From: Weeksellaceae bacterium
GTDB lineage: Bacteria; Bacteroidota; Bacteroidia; Flavobacteriales; Weeksellaceae
NCBI GenBank assembly: GCA_022701475.1
Contig: JAKOOI010000409.1
Span: forward strand, 1-5,050
Length of the DNA stretch: 5,050 bases
Direction of reading: 5' to 3'
This document shows positions 1 through 5,050 of this stretch, piece after piece (positions within the stretch are counted from its first letter, which is position 1; each line of letters begins with the position of its first letter). The notes beneath the pieces were generated by a model. The model did not search any database. It worked only from the letters and a program-made list of their open reading frames with translations, and was not told the DNA's origin. The position numbers and the translations under genes were made by a program.

Positions 1-84
1 GGAGCTGATTCCCGCTATCCGCTGTATCTTTTTCTCCCGCTGCCCGGTCCCGTTCAGAAAAAGGATGCCGCTGCTATCGGGGCT
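1..84. repeat. Probable dispersed intergenic repeat with imperfect hairpin
   Basis: This stretch encodes no protein I recognise. It has the look of an intergenic element that I recall seeing repeatedly, in variant forms, next to gene ends in Chryseobacterium-like genomes: a block CCCGCTATCCGCTGTATC, a T-rich arm, a variable centre, an A-rich arm, and then GGATGCCGCT and ATCGGGGCT. The arms CTTTTTCT (28-35) and AGAAAAAG (56-63) are exact inverse complements around a 20-base loop, so a hairpin is possible. CCCG (11-14) and CGGG (78-81) could pair outside it. The element may begin before the window. The assignment rests on memory of similar sequences plus the visible inverted arms; copy number cannot be checked here. 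Confidence 0.4.
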
Positions 85-140
85 ATAAACCCTGTGGTTT
101 TTCAGCACTCTTCCTTCAACCATCACCCGTCCCCCATCAC

Positions 141-193
141 TCATCACTCATCACTCATTACTCATTACTCAATACTCATTACTTACTCATCAC
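141..193. repeat. Heptanucleotide tandem repeat (TCATCAC/TCATTAC)
   Basis: The array contains consecutive 7-bp units: TCATCAC (141-147, 148-154), TCATTAC (155-161, 162-168), TCAATAC (169-175) and TCATTAC (176-182). A 4-base partial unit TTAC (183-186) and a further TCATCAC (187-193) follow. Decayed units flank it: CCATCAC at 134-140 and TTATCAG at 194-200. The last of these overlaps the stop codon of the bestrophin gene (197-199). Read on the minus strand, the direction of that gene, the units are GTGATGA and GTAATGA. Because 7 is not a multiple of 3, they place TGA or TAA stops in all three frames just after the gene. The origin is probably slipped-strand expansion; any function is unknown. 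Confidence 0.9.
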
Positions 194-196
194 TTA

Positions 197-1120
197 TCAG
201 TCAACGACATATGAATCCGTCACTGCCGGTTCTGCCTGTGGAATTCCCGCCTGCTCGAAGATGGAATACTCTATCGTACGGCAGATGCTGTTCAGGGCCA
301 GGTCGTTTTCCTCTTCCCCGAACGGTTCCCCGATTTCCCGGATGATGGCATCCAGTGCGATAAAGGTATAGCTGATGAACAGAACGATCGGCGGCATCAT
401 CCAGCCTACGCTGTCTACCAGCCCGAAAGGCAGCCAGAAACAGTACAGATAGACGGTACGGTGAAGGAGAATGCTGTATGCCAGGGGCAGAGGCGTATTA
501 TGGATCCGTTCACAGCCTCCTAAAATAACCGAGAACTGGTTCAGCTGGCTTTCCAGGGAAATCAGGACTATACTATCGATATTTTCTTTTTTATACTGTT
601 CGTTCAGCCAGCCGGCTATTCCATCGAGAATGATATTCGGAACATAGGTCTTCCCTTCCAGCAACTGCAGCTGCTCAGAAGAAAGAAGAGGGCCGAGGCG
701 TCCGGTAGCCGGCTTATCCCGCAGGTAATCATTCAGGGACCAGCAGAAAGCGGAAATGGCTTTGATGATTCTTTGTTTATCTGCCAGAGCATCCGGGGCC
801 TCATCATTGACCAGCGAAAGGATCTGGCGGGTGAGCGTTCTGCTTTCATTGAGAAGTGAGCCCCAGAGCTTCCTTCCTTCCCAATAGCGGTCATAGCTTG
901 CGGAATTGCAGAATCCCATAAAAATGGCAAGGGCAAGGCCGATCAGGGTGAAGATGGCCGGATTGAGATGGACTTTATAATCGAATACTTTTCCCTTGCA
1001 GAAATAAATCGCAAGGGAGAACAGGCCGATCACCGTCAGCTGTACCATAATTTTCCTCAGCACGGAACCTCTCCATACAAAGAGCATTTTCAGCCAGTGC
1101 GTGCGCGGTCTTACGATCAT
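197..1120 (-). CDS. Bestrophin-family anion channel
   Basis: This 307-residue protein is close to the usual length of bacterial bestrophins, which form pentameric inner-membrane ion channels (chloride in animals; the selectivity of bacterial members varies). The start MIVRPRTHW followed by a VWRGSVL motif is typical of the family N-terminus, which supports this ATG. Hydrophobic segments lie near residues 25-41, 54-72, 219-235 and 241-259. The second contains the pore-neck pattern GLALAIFMGF (61-70). It appears to align with KpBest from Klebsiella, where neck residues 62, 66 and 70 are Ile, Ile and Phe; here they are Leu, Ile and Phe. The family hallmark SYDRYWEGRKLWG follows (75-87). Near the C-terminus, GEPFGEEENDLAL (264-276) and CRTIE (280-284) match the conserved PFG plus acidic stretch, the region that binds calcium in animal bestrophins. 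The gene sits 9 bp after the stop codon of the HD-PycTM gene, so the two are probably co-transcribed. The stop TGA is directly followed by TAA, a tandem stop. Family assignment is firm; ion selectivity and physiological role are unknown. Confidence 0.93.
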   Translation of the reverse strand: MIVRPRTHWLKMLFVWRGSVLRKIMVQLTVIGLFSLAIYFCKGKVFDYKVHLNPAIFTLIGLALAIFMGFCNSASYDRYWEGRKLWGSLLNESRTLTRQILSLVNDEAPDALADKQRIIKAISAFCWSLNDYLRDKPATGRLGPLLSSEQLQLLEGKTYVPNIILDGIAGWLNEQYKKENIDSIVLISLESQLNQFSVILGGCERIHNTPLPLAYSILLHRTVYLYCFWLPFGLVDSVGWMMPPIVLFISYTFIALDAIIREIGEPFGEEENDLALNSICRTIEYSIFEQAGIPQAEPAVTDSYVVD

Positions 1121-1129
1121 TTCCGGAGT

Positions 1130-2308
1130 TTACAGGGTAAGGAAAGCATAGGCAAACGACAGCACGGAAATCACGATCCCGGCCATGAAAATAGTATAGG
1201 TCGTGGAGAGCAGCTTATATTTCCTGTCGAGCACTTTCCCCAGGTAATACAGGTCCTTTACCATGGAATCATAGATATAGTTGCGGTCCTGGATCAGGTC
1301 TTTCATCGCTTCATGGTAATCGTTGAAAAGCATGCGGTTGAAGTTCCCGAAAAACAGGAGGTTTACTTTCCGGTCGGCGATATCCTTTGCCGTAAAACGG
1401 GTTTTGGTCACATTGGGTTTTGTGGAAAGGATGGCAAATATGATGGTCAGTACACTGGAGGTCAGCAAAATAAAGCTCGGGATGATCAGATGGGAATTTT
1501 TCGGGGTATCAAGTTTCGGCACCAGCACCGAAAGGCATACGGAAATGATGATGGCATTTACCGAAAGCAGGATGTTGGCTTTGCTGTCGGCAATATCGCT
1601 CAGCCGGGTATGGTTGCCCAGGGTAATCCGGAACAGGGTATCCACGCTGCGGTCGGATTTCTGCTCTTTTTCTTCCTTCTCCTTTTTCTTTCCGGAGGTT
1701 TGTTTTTTATCTTCGGTCTCCTTTTCCAGTTTTTTTTCGATTTTGCGGATGTTCTTTTCCTTCAGCGGCTGCCAGTGCTGTCTGGCATAATCCGTATAGA
1801 ACCGGTGCTTGTGCTTCAGCATGTCCAGGTTGCCGGCATTCCATTCATCATTGGAGAAGCATCGTACGTTGGTCAGCTCCCATTCTTTTCTGAGGGTATC
1901 GGAAATATCGTTATAGTCATAGCTGGCAAAATGGCTGCAGTCGGCATCCTTTACAATCTGCTCAAGCAGGGTTGCGGGCTGGCAGGTAATTTTTGTGGCC
2001 AGGATCAGTTTTGCGATTTCCCGGATTTTCTCTTCCGGATAATGTTCCTTTCTCAGGAAATCCTGCATCACCTCCACGCCCCGTTCTTCATGGTTCTGTG
2101 CGCATTCCACATACCCGGTATCGTGGAACCACATGGCAAGCAGCACTTTCTCCTGATCATCGCCGGAAACCGCCGTATTTTTCAGGATTTCCTCCGCTTT
2201 ATTTACCGTGTAGGTCGTGTGGATGAAATTATGGTAGAAGTATACGGAAGATAGTTTATCTTTGAACAGGAGTTCAACGTAATCTTTGGCTTTTTGTAAA
2301 ATGCTCAT
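1130..2308 (-). CDS. HD phosphohydrolase fused to Pycsar-type (PycTM) membrane effector domain
   Basis: This 392-residue protein has two parts. Residues 1-180 form an HD-superfamily metal-dependent phosphohydrolase. Likely metal ligands are H30 (in YHNFIHT, 25-31), H62-D63 (WFHDTGY) and D121 or D123 (KDADCSHF), with HEERG at 73-77 also typical. Residues 181-220 are a highly charged Lys/Glu linker, probably coiled or disordered. Residues 221-392 match the Pycsar effector family (DUF5706-like): DRSVDTLFRITLGNHTRLSD and ADSKANILLSVNAIIIS (240-256), LFFGNFNRM (318-326), and membrane segments near 246-263, 274-294 and 372-391. In Pycsar antiphage systems, PycTM proteins are activated by cCMP or cUMP and damage the inner membrane. 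The HD part is probably cytoplasmic and could hydrolyse a nucleotide or nucleotide second messenger; the substrate is unknown. No cyclase is visible nearby, so a defence role is inference and a housekeeping signalling role is equally possible. An in-frame TAA at 2333-2335 on this strand rules out an upstream start. It is probably the first gene of an operon with the bestrophin gene. Confidence 0.9.
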   Translation of the reverse strand: MSILQKAKDYVELLFKDKLSSVYFYHNFIHTTYTVNKAEEILKNTAVSGDDQEKVLLAMWFHDTGYVECAQNHEERGVEVMQDFLRKEHYPEEKIREIAKLILATKITCQPATLLEQIVKDADCSHFASYDYNDISDTLRKEWELTNVRCFSNDEWNAGNLDMLKHKHRFYTDYARQHWQPLKEKNIRKIEKKLEKETEDKKQTSGKKKEKEEKEQKSDRSVDTLFRITLGNHTRLSDIADSKANILLSVNAIIISVCLSVLVPKLDTPKNSHLIIPSFILLTSSVLTIIFAILSTKPNVTKTRFTAKDIADRKVNLLFFGNFNRMLFNDYHEAMKDLIQDRNYIYDSMVKDLYYLGKVLDRKYKLLSTTYTIFMAGIVISVLSFAYAFLTL

Positions 2309-2321
2309 GGCCGGAATTTTG
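2293..2321 (+). promoter_or_regulatory. Candidate Bacteroidota-type promoter for the metallophosphoesterase gene
   Basis: TTTG at 2293-2296 is followed after 17 bases by GAATTTTG (2314-2321). The known Bacteroidota consensus is a TTTG-like -33 box and TAnnTTTG at -7, so the second box differs from consensus only at its first base. Transcription would begin around 2326-2328, leaving a leader of about 10 bases or less. The -33 box lies inside the first codons of the divergent HD-PycTM gene. The match is short and could arise by chance. Confidence 0.28.
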
Positions 2322-2327
2322 TTATTG

Positions 2328-2335
2328 TAAATTTA
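2328..2335 (-). promoter_or_regulatory. Palindromic TAAATTTA between divergent starts, possible -7 box for the HD-PycTM operon
   Basis: TAAATTTA is perfectly palindromic and matches TAnnTTTG except for its last base. Read on the minus strand, it would put a transcription start about 13 bases before the HD-PycTM ATG. I found no convincing TTTG -33 box at the usual spacing upstream, inside the divergent gene. As a palindrome in a 26-bp gap it could also be part of an operator. Both readings are weak. Confidence 0.2.
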
Positions 2336-5050
2336 TGAATTTATCCTTGAAAACGCATCTAAAAAATACGTCCGTTGTGTTCAGTGTCGTATTGTCGGCA
2401 GGTATTTTATATTCCTGCGCTACCTATAACGTAAAAAAAGGTAAAAACTTATCAGAAATCACAAATTCTGATGTTACCGCGGAAAATGATTTTACGTTCT
2501 TTCTGGTGGGAGATGCCGGTAATGCAGACAAAAAAGAAGGTCAGAATACCCTTAAGCTTTTAAGAAAGCAGCTGGAAACGGCCGGTAAAAATTCCATGCT
2601 GATTTTTCTCGGAGACAATATCTACCCGCTGGGAATGCCTGCTCCTTCCGATAAAGGATATGACCTGGCCAAAGAAAAGCTGGAAGACCAATTGGCGATT
2701 ACCAAAAACTTCAGGGGCAAAACACTGGTTATTCCGGGGAACCATGACTGGTATCATGGCTTGGAAGGTCTGAAAGCCCAGGAAAAATTCGTAAAGGATT
2801 ATCTGGATGACAAAAAAGCTTTCCTTCCTAAAAATTCATGCCCTATTGATGACATCAACATCAGCAAAGATATCAAGCTGATTGTACTGGACTCCGAGTG
2901 GGCACTCCTCAACTGGGATAAACAGCCGGGCATCAATGAAGGCTGCGATATCAAGACAAGGGACGATTTCTATGCTGAATTCAGGAACCTGATTGTGAAG
3001 AACCAGGATAAACGCATTATCGTAGCCCTGCACCATCCGGTCATCAGTTCCGGGGTACATGCCGGATTCAATTCCGCCAAATCCCATCTTTCTGCATTTC
3101 ACGGGAAACTGCCCGTTCCGGGACTGGCTACCATAGCCAATACCCTGAGAAGCTCTTCCGGAGCCAGCATGGAAGACCTGAGCAACGTACATTATACCGA
3201 ATTTGCCAACAGGATCAAAAGCATCATCCAGGATAAGAAGAATGTGATCCTGGTTTCCGGGCACGACCATAATTTACAGTATCACGAACAGAATAACATC
3301 CGTCAGATCATCAGCGGTGCCGGTTCCAAAACCGATCCTGCTACCATTGTCAGTAAAACGGACTTTTCTTTCGGCGGAAACGGGTTTGCCGTGCTGTACA
3401 TGAGAAAAGACCATAGTTCTGACGTGGAATATTTTTCCACCAAAAACGAAGAAACTGAAAAACTTGCTCAGATTCCGGTAATCCCGAAGCCTGAAATATT
3501 CAATAATACCTACCCGTCAACGATTCCCTCGACGTATACCTCATCGATCTATACTGAAAAAATGACTACCCGCGGGAAAATCTACCGTTGGCTGTGGGGA
3601 AATCATTACCGCAAATATTATGCGCTCCCGATCAATGCAAAAACAGCTGATATTGCTGTATTGAACGGTGGCTACGCCCCTTTCCGTGAAGGCGGCGGCA
3701 ACCAGTCGAACAGCCTGCGCCTGAAAGCCGGTGACGGACAGGAATTCGTAATGCGGGGCCTGAAGAAAAGTTCCGTCCGTTTCCTGAATGCGATGGCCTT
3801 TAAAAGAAGTACCTTCGGAAATGAACTGATGAATACGTTTCCGGACCGTTTTCTGCAGGATTTTTATACCACCAGTCATCCTTTTACCGTATTTTCCGTG
3901 AATAATATGGCAGAAAAGATAGACCTTTTCCATAGTAACCCGGAACTGTATTATGTACCGAAGCAGAAAGGCCTTGGAGAATACAATAACGAATACGGCA
4001 ATGAGCTGTATATGATCGAAGAACGGTTTTCTGCCGATCCGAAGACATTACAGAACCTCGATAATGCTACCGATGTGGTTTCTACGCAGGATGTGCTGAA
4101 AAACCTGAGAAAAGACAGCAGATATTCCGTAGACCGGGATGAATACCTGCGGGCCAGGCTTTTTGACATGCTGATCGGTGACTGGGACCGCCATGAAGAC
4201 CAGTGGAAATGGGCAGAATATAAAAAAGACGGAAAAATTATCTACCGCCCGATCCCGCGGGATCACGACCAGGCTTTCAGCAATTATGACGGCGCCGCAT
4301 TTAAGGTCATCATGAATGTACCGGCCATCCGTCACATGAAATCGTTCAAAGACGAAATTAAAAATGTGCGCTGGATGAATATGGAGCCGTATCCGCTGGA
4401 TATGATCCTTCTGAAAGATACTGAAGAAAAAGACTGGACGGCCCAGGCACAGTATATTCAGCAGCACCTGACGGATGCAGACATCGATGATGCTTTTAAA
4501 AACCTTCCTCAGGAAGTGCAGGACGGCACCATTACCGATATTCAGCACAAACTGAAACTCCGGAAAAGCAGCATTGAAGAAGCAGCCGTAAAATACTATG
4601 ACGTGCTGCAGGAGAAAGTACAGCTGGCAGGTACCGTAAAACCTGATAAATTTGTCATTGTAAAGAACGGGAATACGGTTACCGTAAAACAATACAGTCT
4701 CAGCAAAGACCGCCCGGAAGAACTGGTGTTTGAAAAGACCTATAATGACCGCAAAACCAAAGAACTCTGGATTTATGGCCTGGAGGATGACGACATCTAT
4801 GAAGTTTCCGGAGACGGAAGACCTAAAACCAACATACGCCTTATCGGCGGTTATAACCATGATACGTACAACGTAGCCAATGGCAGCAAAGTGAAAATCT
4901 ATGATTTCAAATCGCAGGACAACACCTACAATGCGCCATCGGCTTCCAGACGCATAAAAGACGATTACAACGTAAATACCTACAACTGGAAGCATCCGAA
5001 ATACAGTTTCTTCGCAGGACTTCCGAATGCCAACTTCAATCCGGACGACG
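2335..5050 (+). CDS. Metallophosphoesterase lipoprotein with kinase-like domain, probable C-terminal outer-membrane barrel (3' truncated by window)
   Basis: The frame is open for 905 codons and continues past the window. Residues 1-27 are a hydrophobic signal ending in LYS before C28, a lipobox with an atypical Tyr, so the protein is probably a lipoprotein. Residues about 53-335 form a calcineurin-like phosphoesterase. Metal-ligand motifs are GDAG (59-62), GDNIY (93-97), GNHDW (135-139), HHP (233-235) and GHDHN (309-313); all are intact. A Ser/Thr/Pro-rich linker lies near 394-404. Residues about 425-680 form a second conserved domain with GGGNQSNSLRL (453-463), FVMRGLKK (471-478), YYVP (539-542), EERF (562-565), GDWDRHEDQWKW (615-626) and PIPRDHDQAF (639-648). 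The order glycine-rich loop, DRH loop, D-x-D-x-x-F resembles CotH/HipA-type atypical kinases; kinase activity is inference. Residues about 811-850 (IYGLEDDDIY, LIGGYNHDTY) form an acidic glycine-rich beta segment. GLPNANFNPDD at the edge resembles the lead-in to an outer-membrane barrel in long Bacteroidota homologues. The ATG fits the signal peptide, and no other ATG occurs between it and the upstream in-frame stop at 2224-2226. Confidence 0.88.
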   Translation, partial: MNLSLKTHLKNTSVVFSVVLSAGILYSCATYNVKKGKNLSEITNSDVTAENDFTFFLVGDAGNADKKEGQNTLKLLRKQLETAGKNSMLIFLGDNIYPLGMPAPSDKGYDLAKEKLEDQLAITKNFRGKTLVIPGNHDWYHGLEGLKAQEKFVKDYLDDKKAFLPKNSCPIDDINISKDIKLIVLDSEWALLNWDKQPGINEGCDIKTRDDFYAEFRNLIVKNQDKRIIVALHHPVISSGVHAGFNSAKSHLSAFHGKLPVPGLATIANTLRSSSGASMEDLSNVHYTEFANRIKSIIQDKKNVILVSGHDHNLQYHEQNNIRQIISGAGSKTDPATIVSKTDFSFGGNGFAVLYMRKDHSSDVEYFSTKNEETEKLAQIPVIPKPEIFNNTYPSTIPSTYTSSIYTEKMTTRGKIYRWLWGNHYRKYYALPINAKTADIAVLNGGYAPFREGGGNQSNSLRLKAGDGQEFVMRGLKKSSVRFLNAMAFKRSTFGNELMNTFPDRFLQDFYTTSHPFTVFSVNNMAEKIDLFHSNPELYYVPKQKGLGEYNNEYGNELYMIEERFSADPKTLQNLDNATDVVSTQDVLKNLRKDSRYSVDRDEYLRARLFDMLIGDWDRHEDQWKWAEYKKDGKIIYRPIPRDHDQAFSNYDGAAFKVIMNVPAIRHMKSFKDEIKNVRWMNMEPYPLDMILLKDTEEKDWTAQAQYIQQHLTDADIDDAFKNLPQEVQDGTITDIQHKLKLRKSSIEEAAVKYYDVLQEKVQLAGTVKPDKFVIVKNGNTVTVKQYSLSKDRPEELVFEKTYNDRKTKELWIYGLEDDDIYEVSGDGRPKTNIRLIGGYNHDTYNVANGSKVKIYDFKSQDNTYNAPSASRRIKDDYNVNTYNWKHPKYSFFAGLPNANFNPDD

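Noticed and set aside
28..63. Rho-independent terminator
   Set aside because: The 8-bp stem is almost all A-T, has a 20-base loop and lacks a following T-run on either strand, so it does not fit a standard terminator.
1..120. C-terminal end of a minus-strand gene continuing left of the window
   Set aside because: One minus-strand frame is open but gives no recognisable protein, and the other features of the stretch fit an intergenic repeat better.
1..345. Plus-strand open frame through the heptamer repeat, with ITHHSSLITHYS-like peptide
   Set aside because: The peptide is a translation of the 7-bp repeat, and its 3' part is antisense to the bestrophin C-terminus. It has no recognisable domain.
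968..2254. 428-residue plus-strand open frame
   Set aside because: It lies opposite the bestrophin and HD-PycTM genes, whose motifs are unmistakable. It has no family motifs of its own, and its Phe/Gln/Gly-rich composition is typical of antisense translation.
2335..3345. Metallophosphoesterase as the cyclic-nucleotide-degrading partner of the PycTM-like protein
   Set aside because: Its signal peptide places it outside the cytoplasm and it is transcribed in the opposite direction, so it is unlikely to act on a cytosolic messenger. The known Pycsar-inhibiting nuclease Apyc1 is a metallo-beta-lactamase-fold enzyme, not calcineurin-like.
4048..4995. 315-residue minus-strand open frame
   Set aside because: It is entirely antisense to the conserved kinase-like region of the metallophosphoesterase gene, and its Ile/Val/Phe-rich sequence has no coherent membrane or domain pattern.

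Overview
The window reads like chromosomal DNA of a Bacteroidota bacterium, most likely Flavobacteriia and Chryseobacterium-like. This rests on the gene families, the lack of strong Shine-Dalgarno sequences, AT-rich TTTG-type promoter-like sequence, and an intergenic sequence that resembles one I remember from Chryseobacterium-type genomes. The taxonomic call is by eye and not proven.

Layout: positions 1-196 hold no gene I can support. They contain a probable dispersed intergenic repeat (about 1-84) and a tandem array of a 7-bp unit (141-193) that runs almost into the stop codon of the next gene. Positions 197-1120 (minus strand) encode a bestrophin-family anion channel. Nine bases upstream of it, 1130-2308 (minus strand) encodes a two-part protein: an N-terminal HD-superfamily phosphohydrolase joined by a Lys/Glu-rich linker to a C-terminal membrane domain of the Pycsar-effector type (PycTM/DUF5706-like). 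These two genes look like one operon, HD-PycTM first and the channel second.

Only 26 bp separate the HD-PycTM start codon from a divergent gene at 2335, which runs off the right edge. Its visible 905 residues hold a lipoprotein-type signal peptide, a calcineurin-like metallophosphoesterase domain with a full set of metal-ligand motifs, and a second domain with kinase-like motifs (glycine-rich loop, GDWDRHEDQ, RDHDQAF). After these comes an acidic, glycine-rich beta segment that probably leads into an outer-membrane barrel beyond the window.

Working picture: the minus-strand pair combines a possible nucleotide-sensing or nucleotide-hydrolysing membrane effector with an ion channel, both in the inner membrane. 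No cyclase or other nucleotide synthase lies in the window, so this is an orphan relative of Pycsar effectors and not a recognisable complete defence system. The plus-strand protein acts outside the cytoplasm and is probably functionally separate, although its control region overlaps that of the operon. The most unusual items are the HD-PycTM fusion with its neighbouring channel, and the phosphatase plus kinase-like fusion.
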